Shown: positions 15,575-25,466 of the stretch, one piece after another | Numbering within the stretch: position 1 is the stretch's first letter | Layout of the letters: the number at the start of each line of letters is the position of its first letter | NCBI GenBank assembly: GCA_017520545.1 | Contig: JAFXFM010000021.1 | Coordinates: 17,879-81,878 of the forward strand | Reading direction: 5' to 3' | DNA: 64,000 nucleotides | From: Alistipes sp. | GTDB taxonomy: Bacteria; Bacteroidota; Bacteroidia; Bacteroidales; Rikenellaceae | The notes under the pieces: generated by a model | Seen by the model: only the letters and a program-made list of their open reading frames with translations | The model's database searches: none | What the model was told of the DNA's origin: nothing | Translations under genes and position numbers: made by a program

Positions 15575-18091
15575 CTATTCCTTAAAAGTTACTATTGTTA
15601 TGCCGGAGCCACCTCGGTCGGGGTGGTCGTCGGTAGCGCTTGCCACCTGTGGTAGCGAGCGGAGGTATCTGCGTACCTCCTCTTTGAGCGCACCCGTACC
15701 TTTGCCGTGCAGAATTGTTACACTGCCTACGCCTACCATCAATGCATCATCGACCAAGGTCTGGACCCTCTCCAATGCCTCTACTACACGCTCACCGCGA
15801 ATATCAATCTGCGAACGGAAGTTCAAACGGCGTTGAGAGATATCGGCAGAGATAACGGTGCGAGGGGTTTCGGGACGAGTCATTCGCTTAAATTCCGCTG
15901 AGGATATAACCTCCAAACGTGCCGTTTCGACAGTTGTAAGTATCTGCCCAAACGCCACTTGTGCCCTCTTTCCACGCACCTCTTTAACTACGCCTACGCC
16001 ATTCTGCCCCATAAGGCGGACCTTTGCACCCACCTCCAAAGGCAGGGCTCTCTTTGTTGGTTGTGCAACCTCTTTTATCTGCTTCTCTGCCGGGTTGTTT
16101 TTGCGCTCTTCGCGTCGCTGCTGACGACGGCGAAGTCGCTCCATTTCGCGCTCTATGCGCTCGTTTGCCTCGGAGTTATCCGTCTCAATCTCCTCGCGGA
16201 AATCCTCGAACTCGCGACGCAAAATTTTGGTCTGCTCCTTTTCGGCTTGTGCTTCACGAATACCTTTAATGGTATTCTCGATTTGACGATTTGCCTCCGC
16301 CACCAGCTCCTTTGCCTGTGCCTTCGCCTCGTGGATAATGCGGTTACGCTCCTCGCGTATATTTGAGAGCTTTTCGCTCAACACCTGCTCCATCTCCTCG
16401 ACTTTGCGATCGGTCTGGCGAATGCGCTCACGCTTCTGTGCCCAATAGTGCTTGTCGCGGGCAACTTCGCGTAACTGTTTCTCCAAGTCGATATGTTCCG
16501 AGCCCGCCTTCTCCTTTGCCGAGGCTATAATATCCTCGGAAAGACCAATTTTTCGGGCAATCTCTATGGCAAAAGAACTTCCCGGCTTACCACTCTCCAA
16601 GCGGAAGAGTGGACGTATATTCTGCACGTCGAACATCATCGCACCATTCACCACGCCCTCGTGGTTCGAGGCGTAATACTTGATGTTGGAGTAGTGGGTG
16701 GTGATAACGCCATAACAGCCGCTCGCTACCAACTTCTCGAGTATAGCCTCGGCAATAGCCGAGCCAATCACAGGCTCTGTTCCCGAGCCAAACTCGTCGA
16801 TAAGTACCATTGTGCGACCATCTGCTCCTGCTACCATTGCCTTCATATTTAGAAGGTGTGAGGAGTAGGTTGATAGATCGTTGTCGATGGATTGTTCGTC
16901 GCCTATATTTATGTAGATTTTGTTGAAGACGGGGAGTTCGCTCACCTCCGATGCGGTGATAGGGTAGCCACATTGGAACATATACTGTAAAAGACCTATG
17001 GTCTTTAAACAGACCGATTTTCCACCCGCATTGGGTCCCGAAATGACCATTATACGCCTCTCGCTGTCCAGCTCTACGTCGAGCGGAACGACTGTGCGCT
17101 TCTGGCGTTTGAGCGACTGCGCCAACAGTGGGTGTTTTGCTGTGCGCAGCACCAGGTGGCTCTCTCTCGATATGATAGGTCGTCCTGCACTATTCTCGAC
17201 CGCCCAGCGAGCCTTGGCGCGAACCATATCGACTACCGCCATAAACTCCTCGGTGCGCTCCACCTCTTTTATGTCGCTGCGTACAACGTCGGTGAAGGCT
17301 GTCAATATGCGGACTATCTCTCGGCGCTCCTCATACTCCAATTCGCGCAGCATATTGTTCAACTCCACAACCTCGGCGGGTTCGACGTAGAAGGTTTTGC
17401 CTGTGGCCGATTCGTCGTGAATAAAACCCTGCAACTTGCGCTTGTTTGCTGCCGTAACTGGAATTACGGCGCGTCCCTCACGAATGGAAATCGAGGCGTC
17501 GCTATCGACTATGCCACTCGACTTTGCCGACTGCAAAATCGCCTGCAAACGCTTCGATACCTGACCTTCGTGGCGACGAATCTGTTGGCGAATTTGTCGC
17601 AACTCCTCCGAAGCGCCATCGCGCACTACACCCTTATCGTCGATGATTCGGCGGATATCCGCCACAATGTTCCAAAGCGCCTTAACCGGCTTTGCAAGCG
17701 AGGTTAAAGTGGGGTACTGCTCGGTGTTGCTCTTGTGTAAAAACTGCACGAAGTCGCCTGCCGAAATCAGTGCTTTGCCCAACTGCACAACCTCTGCCAC
17801 CTCCAAGAATGTTCCCTCGACCTTTGCCTTTTCGACAATCTCGGCGATATCGTAGAACTCCTCGGTCGGAGCCTCTCGCTCGGAGAGGAGAATTTGTCGC
17901 ATCTCCTCCGCCAAGGCGTGTCGGTACTCTATCTCTTGTTCGTTGGCGGTAAAACCCTCCTCGGCGAGCAAATTGCGGGCGTGTTGCATTGTACACAACG
18001 CAACACACTGCTCCCGAATGGTGCTAAAACCAATCTTCTCCTCAAAGTTGGATGGGTATATGACACTCTTTGGTACCGCCACCACTCTCAA
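15575..18091 (-). CDS. mutS2: MutS2 endonuclease/ATPase with Smr domain
   Basis: 838 residues. MutS-type ATPase with Walker A GPNAGGKS near 352 and Walker B VLIDEFGSG near 430, a long charged coiled coil (about 510-640) and a C-terminal Smr nuclease domain (about 765-838) with DIRGERV and HGKGTGAL. MutS2 lacks the mismatch-recognition domain of MutS; family members act on branched DNA or on stalled, collided ribosomes. It sits in the operon amidase-mlaD-mutS2-murF/alr-rsmI, eight bases after the MlaD stop. Confidence 0.95.
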   Translation of the reverse strand: MRVVAVPKSVIYPSNFEEKIGFSTIREQCVALCTMQHARNLLAEEGFTANEQEIEYRHALAEEMRQILLSEREAPTEEFYDIAEIVEKAKVEGTFLEVAEVVQLGKALISAGDFVQFLHKSNTEQYPTLTSLAKPVKALWNIVADIRRIIDDKGVVRDGASEELRQIRQQIRRHEGQVSKRLQAILQSAKSSGIVDSDASISIREGRAVIPVTAANKRKLQGFIHDESATGKTFYVEPAEVVELNNMLRELEYEERREIVRILTAFTDVVRSDIKEVERTEEFMAVVDMVRAKARWAVENSAGRPIISRESHLVLRTAKHPLLAQSLKRQKRTVVPLDVELDSERRIMVISGPNAGGKSVCLKTIGLLQYMFQCGYPITASEVSELPVFNKIYINIGDEQSIDNDLSTYSSHLLNMKAMVAGADGRTMVLIDEFGSGTEPVIGSAIAEAILEKLVASGCYGVITTHYSNIKYYASNHEGVVNGAMMFDVQNIRPLFRLESGKPGSSFAIEIARKIGLSEDIIASAKEKAGSEHIDLEKQLREVARDKHYWAQKRERIRQTDRKVEEMEQVLSEKLSNIREERNRIIHEAKAQAKELVAEANRQIENTIKGIREAQAEKEQTKILRREFEDFREEIETDNSEANERIEREMERLRRRQQRREERKNNPAEKQIKEVAQPTKRALPLEVGAKVRLMGQNGVGVVKEVRGKRAQVAFGQILTTVETARLEVISSAEFKRMTRPETPRTVISADISQRRLNFRSQIDIRGERVVEALERVQTLVDDALMVGVGSVTILHGKGTGALKEEVRRYLRSLPQVASATDDHPDRGGSGITIVTFKE

Positions 18092-18099
18092 TATCTAAA

Positions 18100-19062
18100 C
18101 TATTTTGCCTTCTCCGCCTTTCTCTTCTCGCGGTCGGCTTTGCGTGCAGCCTTGTCGGCCTGCTTCTCCTCGTAGGTCTTCTTTCCGAATACGGTTACGT
18201 TGATGTAACGCTTCGGATTCTCCTTCAAATCGGCCAACAATACCGAGAGGTTCTGCGATGCTTGTGCCAGCTCCTTGTACAACTTCTCGTCCGAAACGAG
18301 GTTGCCGAGTGAGCCCTGACCGCTATTAACCTTTGCCAAGAGAGCATCAACCTCCGAGATTGCCTTGTTGAGTTTCTCACCAAGATTTTGGTCGCTCAAC
18401 GACTTCGATACGGTGTTGATGTTGGTTACGATGCTATCCAGCTTTGAGCTGTTCTGGTTGAGTGTAGCGCAGAAACCGTCGATGTTGCCGATGATGTTCG
18501 AACGCTTCAAATCAGCCATTACAGTGTTGAGGCTTGCGATAGCCGCAGTGATATTTCTCGAGTTGCCATCAACGAGGCTGTCTACGCCCGAGATGGTGTT
18601 GTTGAGATTGTCGAGCAACTCCACTACGCGTACTTTGATATCGCCCAGCTCATTTGCGAGCGTGTCGAACATATCGAGCTGAACGCCCGACTGAATGGTA
18701 TCATTGTTCTTCAAAAAATCTGTCGCTTCACCCATCTTAATCTCGATAGACTTTCCGCCCATCAGACCTGCACTGAACATTACGGCCTTCGAGTCGCTCG
18801 GAATGTCGAACTCGCTGCTTACCGAGAGGGTAACGTCTACGCCGCCGTTATCTTTGTTTACCTCTACGCCTGTAACCTGGCCAACTTTTACGCCGTTGAT
18901 GACAATGGCAGCTGCATCCTGCAAGCCTATTACATTCTCGTAGTGTGCTGTGTAGGTGCGAGTGCGGCCAAAGATATCAAGACCACTCAAAAAGCGGATA
19001 CCCGCCCAAGCACAAAGCAGTATTACTACTGCGTAGATTCCAATTTTTACCTCTTTTTTCAT
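18100..19062 (-). CDS. MlaD/MCE family lipid-transport protein
   Basis: 320 residues: a single N-terminal membrane anchor (about 7-25), an MCE domain (about 37-118, with NGVKVGQV and GLMGGKSIEI), a long helical region (about 130-280) and a basic Lys/Arg/Ala tail. MCE proteins form hexameric periplasmic rings that carry phospholipids between inner and outer membranes together with an MlaE permease and MlaF ATPase. Those partner genes are not in this window. It lies between the amidase and mutS2 on the same strand. Confidence 0.9.
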   Translation of the reverse strand: MKKEVKIGIYAVVILLCAWAGIRFLSGLDIFGRTRTYTAHYENVIGLQDAAAIVINGVKVGQVTGVEVNKDNGGVDVTLSVSSEFDIPSDSKAVMFSAGLMGGKSIEIKMGEATDFLKNNDTIQSGVQLDMFDTLANELGDIKVRVVELLDNLNNTISGVDSLVDGNSRNITAAIASLNTVMADLKRSNIIGNIDGFCATLNQNSSKLDSIVTNINTVSKSLSDQNLGEKLNKAISEVDALLAKVNSGQGSLGNLVSDEKLYKELAQASQNLSVLLADLKENPKRYINVTVFGKKTYEEKQADKAARKADREKRKAEKAK

Positions 19063-19126
19063 CTTCGTAAATTCTTAATTGAACTATATTATTTTCTGTT
19101 TTTACCTACTGTTTTGATAGTGCTTT

Positions 19127-20368
19127 TTATCTGTTGTATGGTACGACGAATGCTCTCGGGTACTCTGTGTGCACATCATCGAGATACTTACGAGCCTCGT
19201 CCGCGCTTGCAAAGTCGCCATAACAATATCTGTACTTAACATCGCCCGGAAGCTCCATAATCCACACCTTGTTGCGAAGCCATTTGAAACGCTCCTCGGT
19301 GATAGCAACCTTCGCATTTCCCGCCATTATCTGTATCGTGTAGCGCTTTTCGCTCTTCTGTGGCTTGGTGTTTGGCGCAGGTTGAGGTTCGCTCCTCTCC
19401 GTTACCGGTTTTTTCTCCTCAACTTTCGTCTTTTCGGTATTTTCCACCTTCTCAACCTTTGGTTTCTCTACCTCCTTTGCTTTCGGCTTTTCCGCCTTCG
19501 GTTTCTCAGCCTGTTCACTCTTTTTGGCTGCACCCTGAGGGTTCTCCACGAGCAACGAGCGATTTACAACGTCGATATATCTCTCTATTGCGCGGAATAG
19601 TGCCGCAGCAATCTTCTTCTGTCCCTCCTCCGAGGTGATGATTTTTAAATCCTCGGGGTTGGTCATAAAGCCTATCTCGGTAAGGACACTCGGCATATCG
19701 GTTGAGTAGAGCACCTTCAAAGGCTGTCCGCGTACGCCGTGGTCGCGATAACCAAGACCCGCATACTCGTCCTGAATAAATCGTCCCAACATCTCGCTGT
19801 ACATACCATACGTATATTGCAGGTTCTGAATGTAGGCACGAACTATTGTGGCTGTTTTTTGGTCCGACATATCGAGCAACTCCTCCTTGTTGTTGGCATA
19901 GAGCGCATTCTCGTTTCGGCTCTTCTCACCTGTGGTTTCGCCCATAATAAGAGTTAGTGTTCCCCTTACCTCCGACTTGTTGGGCATTGCGTTGGAGTGG
20001 ACCGATACGAATAGGTCGGCATTGTTGCGGTGCGCGATGTTGGCACGCTCCTGCAAGTCGGCACCGAGGACGCTCGACAGCATCGTATCTACTGTGCGCG
20101 TATAAACGACCTTTACATTTGGCATCTTTTTTTCAATAAGGGCACCAAGTTTGAGTACTACTTGCAGATTTATGTCCTTTTCGGCAACACCTCCGACGCA
20201 CGCTCCTGGAAAGCGGCCGCCGTGTCCGGCGTCGAGAGCTATCACTTTTACGCCCTGCGCACTCCTCTCCTCTCCACGGGTTGTGCACGGGAGGAGCAAT
20301 GCGCTTATTGCTATTGCCGTCGCCAAATACTTACCAAATGGTCGAAAGTTCTTCATAAAGTTTGTCAT
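19127..20368 (-). CDS. N-acetylmuramoyl-L-alanine amidase with C-terminal SPOR domain
   Basis: 413 residues from the ATG at 20368; an ATG at 20356 (MKNFRPFGKY) is also possible. A signal peptide covers about the first 33 residues. The Amidase_3 catalytic domain (about 40-270) shows zinc-site motifs DAGHGG, VSVHSNA and TEIGFMTNPED. Then comes a Lys/Glu/Pro-rich linker with repeated EKPK units (about 285-340) and a SPOR domain to the C-terminus (RYTIQIMAG, then YRYCYGDFASADEARKYL). Family members cut the amide between MurNAc and stem peptide to split septal wall; SPOR domains bind denuded glycan at the division site. First gene of a leftward operon. Confidence 0.94.
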   Translation of the reverse strand: MTNFMKNFRPFGKYLATAIAISALLLPCTTRGEERSAQGVKVIALDAGHGGRFPGACVGGVAEKDINLQVVLKLGALIEKKMPNVKVVYTRTVDTMLSSVLGADLQERANIAHRNNADLFVSVHSNAMPNKSEVRGTLTLIMGETTGEKSRNENALYANNKEELLDMSDQKTATIVRAYIQNLQYTYGMYSEMLGRFIQDEYAGLGYRDHGVRGQPLKVLYSTDMPSVLTEIGFMTNPEDLKIITSEEGQKKIAAALFRAIERYIDVVNRSLLVENPQGAAKKSEQAEKPKAEKPKAKEVEKPKVEKVENTEKTKVEEKKPVTERSEPQPAPNTKPQKSEKRYTIQIMAGNAKVAITEERFKWLRNKVWIMELPGDVKYRYCYGDFASADEARKYLDDVHTEYPRAFVVPYNR

Positions 20369-20391
20369 ATCCGCTTTTTTTACTATCTTTA
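20361..20391 (+). promoter_or_regulatory. lptD promoter
   Basis: TTTG (20361-20364), 19-base spacer, TATCTTTA (20384-20391), one mismatch to TAnnTTTG. It overlaps the divergent amidase start codon. An inverted repeat ACGCGC/GCGCGT (20391-20396, 20405-20410) follows at the expected transcript start. Confidence 0.5.
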
Positions 20392-20408
20392 CGCGCTGAA
20401 AAAAGCGC

Positions 20409-23321
20409 GTGCCCGTGCGTATAGGGCTGTGTTTTATCGGTTTTGCCGACGCGTCGGCAAAGGTACGAAAAATTTTGGAATTTTTGAAACATTTTAGGCT
20501 AAAATATCTCGTTTTGGTGGTTATTGCGTTGGTTATGACTCACGCAGTGCTTGGATCTGCCGTTTCGCGACCTGTTGTGGAGTGGGCGACAGAGCAGGTG
20601 CGTGGTGGCGATTCGCTTGCTGCACAAGCCGCTGTAACAGATACTATAAAGGCAGATACTGCCAAACCTGCTCCACAAGAGCCTGTGCGTCGTTCACGTA
20701 GGCGTGCCGCTGCCAGACGGAGTGCGGAGGGCGTGGCAGTGGAGGCAAAAAATGATACGCTGGCAAAACCCGATAGTCTTGCCCCTATACCAATCTCGAA
20801 GCGCGACACTACAAGCAAGAAGAAGGGCTCGATGATTGACGAAATTATCTCGGGAAAGAATACCGACTCGCTCCATTACGATGTGCGTAATAAAAAGGTC
20901 TATATATACAATCAGGGCGATATCAAGTATGAAAATATGGGTCTGCAAGCCGACTATATGCAGATTGATATGAATACCAAAGAGATATACGCTTTCGGTA
21001 AGGCGGATTCGGTCGATGGTAAGCCTAAAAATACCCACCCTGTATTCAGCGAGGGAGGCTCGTCATACACGATGGATACCATCACCTACAACTTTGGCTC
21101 GAAGAAGGCCTTTATTCAGGGTGTTGCCACGCAGGAGGGTGATGGCTGGTTGGTCGGTAGTCAGATTAAGAAGATGCCGGATAACTCAATCAATATCCGC
21201 CACGGAAAGTATACCACTTGCGACCATACCGAGAACCCGCACTTCTACCTTGCAATGACCAAGGCGAAGGTTATTCCGGGTAAAAAGATTATTACGGGTC
21301 CTGCCTATTTGGTGATGCACGATGTACCAATCTACTTCGCTTGTATTCCGGAGGGCTTCTTCCCAATCAACTTGGGTCCGAAGTCGGGCTTGTTGATGCC
21401 TTCCTACGGTGAGGACGCCTCGCGAGGCTTCTTTATACGAGGTTTGGGCTACTACTTCATCATCAACAAGCATATCGACCTCGCCCTTACAGGTGGTATA
21501 TACACGCTCGGCTCGTGGGAGGTGAGCGCCTCTTCGCGCTATGTCAAGCGATATAAGTATCGAGGAAATCTCAACTTCGACTTTTCGTCTGTAAAGACGG
21601 GCGACAAGGGTGAACCCGACTATATCAAGCAGAACAACTTCCGCTTCACTTGGACTCACTCGCAGGACCCTAAGGCGAACCCGGGTTCGACATTCTCGGC
21701 TTCGGTAAACCTCTCGTCGAGCGGCTATTCGCGTTATTCGGCAACCACGCTGAACGACATTCTCGCTACACAGACCAACTCCTCGATATCCTACTCGAAG
21801 AGCTGGGCAGGAACGCCGTTTTCGCTCTCGATGAACTTCGCCGTGTCGCAGAACTCGCAGACACGACAGTTGGCCATTACCTTGCCGAATATCGTCTTTA
21901 ATGTGGCGCGAGTCTATCCGTTCAAGCGCAAGGAGTCGATGGGCAAACAACGTTGGTACGAGAAGATTGGATTTACCTACTCGGCAAAACTCACCAACTC
22001 GGTAACAACGCCCGAGAAGGATATCTTTACGATGCAGACTTTGAAGAATATGCGTAACGGCGTAGAGCATACATTGCCTATTTCGACATCGATAAATCTC
22101 TTCAAGTATATCAACATCTCGCCATCGTTCAACTACTCGGAGCGTTGGTACTTCTCGCGTCAGCACCAGCGCTGGAATCCCGATACCAATCAGGTCGAGA
22201 CGCTCGATCCTGAATATGGTTTCTACCGTATCTACAACTATAACGCTTCGATTTCGGCAAATACCACCATCTATGGTATGTGGCAGATGAAGAAAAAGAC
22301 GGCGAAGGTGCAGGCGGTACGCCACACCATAACTCCGCAAATAGGCTTCTCGTATGCGCCGGATTTCAGCAAGCAGAAGTATGGCTACTACGAAACTGTG
22401 CAGACCGATTCGCTCGGTAGCTACAGGGTCTATTCTCCATACTCTAATCAGCCGTATGGTGTGCCGGGAGCAGGACAACAGGCGAATTTGAACTTCTCGC
22501 TCTCGCAGTCGCTGGAAATGAAGGTGTTGAGTAAGCGCGACACTACGGGTGTGAAGAAGATTAAACTTATCGACGAGCTGCGTATCAGCGGTTCATATAA
22601 CTTCCTTGCCGACTCGCTCAAATTATCGAACTTGCCTATTTCGTTCCGTACGACAATTTATAAGAACTTCGGTTTGAACTTATCGTTTACACTCGACCCT
22701 TACTATGTGGCTCCTAACGGAACGCGTACCAACACTTTGTGGGTCAAGGCGCGTAAGGCGGGTGGAAGCAGAAACAGGCTCGGTTTGATCACAAGTACGG
22801 GATGGAGTTTTGGTTACACCTTCAAATCGCGAGAAAACAAGTCGCAACCTGCGATGAACGATATCAACTCCATACCTCCGGAGTACTTTAATCCATTCTC
22901 CGACCCGTATGGTCTGATGGACCCTCTGCTGCGACGGCGGTATATGGCGAATGCATACTACGACTTCTCGATACCGTGGAATATAGGTTTCAACTACGTC
23001 ATAAGTTATGGTATCAGTTACGTCAATAACGGCACGACGGGTTATAAACGGAATGTGTCGCAGACGATAGGTTTCAATGGTAGTGTGAATTTGACGCCAA
23101 AGACGGGTATCTCATTTACGACAGGTTTTGATATTCAAAATCGAAAACTTACCACCACGTCGATCTCTATTACGCGAGATTTGCACTGTTGGCAGATGTC
23201 GTTTGTGTGGATTCCGTTCGGAACGCATAAGAGTTGGAGCTTCAATATCGGAGTTAAAGCGGCGTCGCTTGCAGACTTGAAGTACGACAAGAGTCAATCG
23301 ATGTACGACAACCTCTTCTAA
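20409..23321 (+). CDS. lptD: LptD/OstA-family outer-membrane LPS assembly protein
   Basis: 970 residues from a GTG at 20409; a TTG at 20484 would place the membrane segment LKYLVLVVIALVM at the very N-terminus and may be the true start, since the palindrome and amidase promoter lie inside the longer reading. A low-complexity region (about 60-150) precedes an OstA-like beta-jellyroll (about 165-330) with the characteristic YTTCDH..NPHFYL. The rest is a large beta-barrel rich in alternating aromatic/polar strands, ending SMYDNLF with a C-terminal Phe typical of BamA-inserted barrels. The family inserts LPS into the outer leaflet together with LptE. Its length is normal for Bacteroidetes. Confidence 0.9.
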   Translation: MPVRIGLCFIGFADASAKVRKILEFLKHFRLKYLVLVVIALVMTHAVLGSAVSRPVVEWATEQVRGGDSLAAQAAVTDTIKADTAKPAPQEPVRRSRRRAAARRSAEGVAVEAKNDTLAKPDSLAPIPISKRDTTSKKKGSMIDEIISGKNTDSLHYDVRNKKVYIYNQGDIKYENMGLQADYMQIDMNTKEIYAFGKADSVDGKPKNTHPVFSEGGSSYTMDTITYNFGSKKAFIQGVATQEGDGWLVGSQIKKMPDNSINIRHGKYTTCDHTENPHFYLAMTKAKVIPGKKIITGPAYLVMHDVPIYFACIPEGFFPINLGPKSGLLMPSYGEDASRGFFIRGLGYYFIINKHIDLALTGGIYTLGSWEVSASSRYVKRYKYRGNLNFDFSSVKTGDKGEPDYIKQNNFRFTWTHSQDPKANPGSTFSASVNLSSSGYSRYSATTLNDILATQTNSSISYSKSWAGTPFSLSMNFAVSQNSQTRQLAITLPNIVFNVARVYPFKRKESMGKQRWYEKIGFTYSAKLTNSVTTPEKDIFTMQTLKNMRNGVEHTLPISTSINLFKYINISPSFNYSERWYFSRQHQRWNPDTNQVETLDPEYGFYRIYNYNASISANTTIYGMWQMKKKTAKVQAVRHTITPQIGFSYAPDFSKQKYGYYETVQTDSLGSYRVYSPYSNQPYGVPGAGQQANLNFSLSQSLEMKVLSKRDTTGVKKIKLIDELRISGSYNFLADSLKLSNLPISFRTTIYKNFGLNLSFTLDPYYVAPNGTRTNTLWVKARKAGGSRNRLGLITSTGWSFGYTFKSRENKSQPAMNDINSIPPEYFNPFSDPYGLMDPLLRRRYMANAYYDFSIPWNIGFNYVISYGISYVNNGTTGYKRNVSQTIGFNGSVNLTPKTGISFTTGFDIQNRKLTTTSISITRDLHCWQMSFVWIPFGTHKSWSFNIGVKAASLADLKYDKSQSMYDNLF
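20443..20489 (-). promoter_or_regulatory. Amidase operon promoter with 18-bp palindrome
   Basis: Minus-strand -7 element TACCTTTG (20465-20458) with TTTC 20 bases upstream (20489-20486). The perfect palindrome TTGCCGACGCGTCGGCAA (20443-20460) overlaps the downstream edge of the -7 box and the expected start site, so it is well placed as an operator for a dimeric regulator. Confidence 0.6.
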
Positions 23322-23385
23322 TGGAGAGCATAAACGGTACATCTTTTGCGCAAATATAAAACAGAGTATGATAAAATTTTGAGAT

Positions 23386-23961
23386 ATGACAAAGAAAAAA
23401 GCAGATAATCAGAATGTTGCAGAGAAAGAGGGCGTTATAGAGGAGCCTATCAACCCTGCTACCGAGAGTAATGAAAATGCCAATATGACAGACGAAAAGG
23501 GTGATGATGCTGACACTGTGGCAGAGGCTCCCGCTGTTGAGGAGGTTGATTGGAAGGATAAGTATCTTCGCTTGCAGGCGGAGTTCGACAACTTCCGCAA
23601 ACGCACTTTGCGCGAGAAGATGGCCCTTATAGAGTCGGGCGGCAGCGATGTATGGAAGGCTGTATTGCCGGTACTCGATGATATGGAGCGTGCAATGGTA
23701 GCTTCGGAGAAGAGCGACGATATTGCGGCATTGCGCGAGGGTGAGCGACTCATCTACAACAAGTTTGTCGATATTATGCGACAGAAGGGTGTTGTGGAGA
23801 TTGAGGCTCTCGATGCGGAGTTTAATCCCGATTTGCACGAGGCTGTGGCGCGATTTGCTGCGGGCGAGGAGAAGTCGGGCAAGGTTATAGACGTTGTGCA
23901 GCGTGGATACAAGCAGGGTGAGCAGGTGTTACGCTATACCAAAGTTGTAGTAGGAGAGTAA
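23386..23961 (+). CDS. grpE: GrpE nucleotide-exchange factor
   Basis: 191 residues. An acidic disordered N-terminus (about 1-55) is followed by the long helix with LQAEFDNFRKRT and the C-terminal beta domain with GV..IEALD..FNPDLHEAV and RGY..GE.VLR. It releases ADP from DnaK in the Hsp70 cycle. It is 111 bases upstream of dnaJ; dnaK is not in the window. No CIRCE element was found upstream. Confidence 0.96.
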   Translation: MTKKKADNQNVAEKEGVIEEPINPATESNENANMTDEKGDDADTVAEAPAVEEVDWKDKYLRLQAEFDNFRKRTLREKMALIESGGSDVWKAVLPVLDDMERAMVASEKSDDIAALREGERLIYNKFVDIMRQKGVVEIEALDAEFNPDLHEAVARFAAGEEKSGKVIDVVQRGYKQGEQVLRYTKVVVGE

Positions 23962-23970
23962 ATATAGACG

Positions 23971-24067
23971 AGAACGGAAAACGGAAAACGGAGAGCGGAA
24001 AACTACTATCTACTCACTACGAATTAAAAAAAACAGCTAATGGCTAATGGCCAATAGCTAATAGCTA
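23971..24067. repeat. Intergenic repeats GAACGGAAAAC and GCTAATGGC types
   Basis: Between grpE and dnaJ: an ACGGAAA-type tandem (about 23971-24003) and a GCTAATGGCTAATGGCCAATAGC-type tandem (about 24035-24067), the latter ending just before the dnaJ ATG. The same two motif types occur in the same order at 25357-25455. Confidence 0.75.
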
Positions 24068-24072
24068 AAATT

Positions 24073-25242
24073 ATGGCAGAAAAGAGAGATTACTACGAGG
24101 TGTTGGGCGTTGAGAAGAACGCCAATGCCGATGAGATAAAAAAGGCGTACCGCAAGGCTGCGATAAAGTATCACCCCGATAAAAATCCGGGCGATAAGGA
24201 GGCTGAGGAGAAGTTCAAGGAGGCGGCCGAGGCGTACGATGTGCTGTCGAACGAGGAGAAACGTGCCCGTTACGACCGCTTTGGACACGCAGGAATGTCG
24301 GGTGCCGGTGGAGCAGGAGGCTTCGGTGGCGGTTTTGGCGGAGGATTCTCTATGGAGGATATCTTCTCGCAGTTTGGCGACATCTTCGGAGGCCATTTTG
24401 GCGGTGGCTTTGGTGGAGGCTTCGGCGGTTCACGAGGGGGACGCTCGGTAAATCGCGGCTCGGATATACGTGTTCGCATCAAACTCACACTTGCCGAGAT
24501 AGCGAATGGTACGACCAAGAAGATAAAGGTCAATAAATATATCGCCTGCGACAAGTGTGGTGGAAATGGTGCGAAAGATTCGTCATCGTTCTCGACCTGT
24601 TCGACTTGTAACGGCTCGGGATATGTGGTTACGGTTCAGAACACCTTCTTGGGACGTATGCAGTCGCAGTCGGTCTGCCCAACGTGCGGTGGCGAGGGTA
24701 AAATCGTTACAGCCAAGTGCGATAAGTGCGGTGGTGAGGGCTATGTTCGTGGCTCGGAGGTTATCGAGATTCAGGTACCTGCCGGAGTTGGCGAGGGTAT
24801 GGCTTTGACCGTTTCGGGCAAGGGAAATGCGGCGCGTCACGGAGGTATCAATGGCGATTTGATTGTCGTTATCGAGGAGGAGCACAATGCCGAGCTCTTG
24901 CGTGATGGCAACAACCTTATCCACAATCTCAATATCACCGTTGTTACGGCAATCCTTGGTGGCGAGGTTGAGGTGCCGACCATTGAGGGTAAGGCGAAGA
25001 TTAAAATTGCCCCGGGAACACACGCCGGAAAGGTGCTGCGACTTCGTGGCAAGGGTTTGCCCGATGTCAATGGCTACGGACGAGGCGATATTATGGTTGT
25101 AGTGGATATCACTATCCCTACATCACTCACCTCCGAGGAGAAGAAGTTGGTGAAAGAACTTGCAGACAAACCTCACTTCAAAGAGGCGGAGAGTGTCGAG
25201 AACCAGAATATATTCGAAAGAATGAAGAACTTCTTCCGATAA
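24073..25242 (+). CDS. dnaJ: Chaperone DnaJ (type I Hsp40)
   Basis: 389 residues. J domain at about 4-68 with His34-Pro-Asp36, a Gly/Phe-rich linker (about 75-120), a zinc-binding domain with four CxxCxGxG repeats ([32 protein letters not shown]) and the C-terminal substrate-binding beta domains. It delivers unfolded clients to DnaK and stimulates its ATPase. Encoded downstream of grpE. Confidence 0.98.
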   Translation: MAEKRDYYEVLGVEKNANADEIKKAYRKAAIKYHPDKNPGDKEAEEKFKEAAEAYDVLSNEEKRARYDRFGHAGMSGAGGAGGFGGGFGGGFSMEDIFSQFGDIFGGHFGGGFGGGFGGSRGGRSVNRGSDIRVRIKLTLAEIANGTTKKIKVNKYIACDKCGGNGAKDSSSFSTCSTCNGSGYVVTVQNTFLGRMQSQSVCPTCGGEGKIVTAKCDKCGGEGYVRGSEVIEIQVPAGVGEGMALTVSGKGNAARHGGINGDLIVVIEEEHNAELLRDGNNLIHNLNITVVTAILGGEVEVPTIEGKAKIKIAPGTHAGKVLRLRGKGLPDVNGYGRGDIMVVVDITIPTSLTSEEKKLVKELADKPHFKEAESVENQNIFERMKNFFR

Positions 25243-25356
25243 TTTGAGACTCTTTTTGGCATCTTTTCGTTTTTGTCGCTCGGAAATAGGCTCACTATTA
25301 CCTTCGCTCCGAAAATGAAAATCTGCTCAAAAATAGCACTCAAATTGGGTGGGCAG

Positions 25357-25455
25357 AGAAACGGAGAACGGAAAACGGAGAACGGAAAACGGAGAACGGA
25401 GAACGGATTTTTAATTTAGCCAACGGCTAATGGCTGACGGCTAATAGCTAATAGC
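25357..25455. repeat. Intergenic repeats ACGGAGAACGGAAA and GGCTAATGGC types
   Basis: A tandem of ACGGAGAACGGAAA variants (about 25357-25407) followed by a GCCAACGGCTAATGGCTGACGGCTAATAGC series (about 25418-25455), ending 11 bases before the next ATG. The preceding 25243-25356 shows no gene. Confidence 0.75.
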
Positions 25456-25466
25456 AAAAAAAAACT

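Noticed and set aside
21186-22478. 430-codon open frame on the minus strand
   Set aside because: Entirely antisense to lptD, Arg-rich composition, no recognisable motif; a shadow of the real gene.
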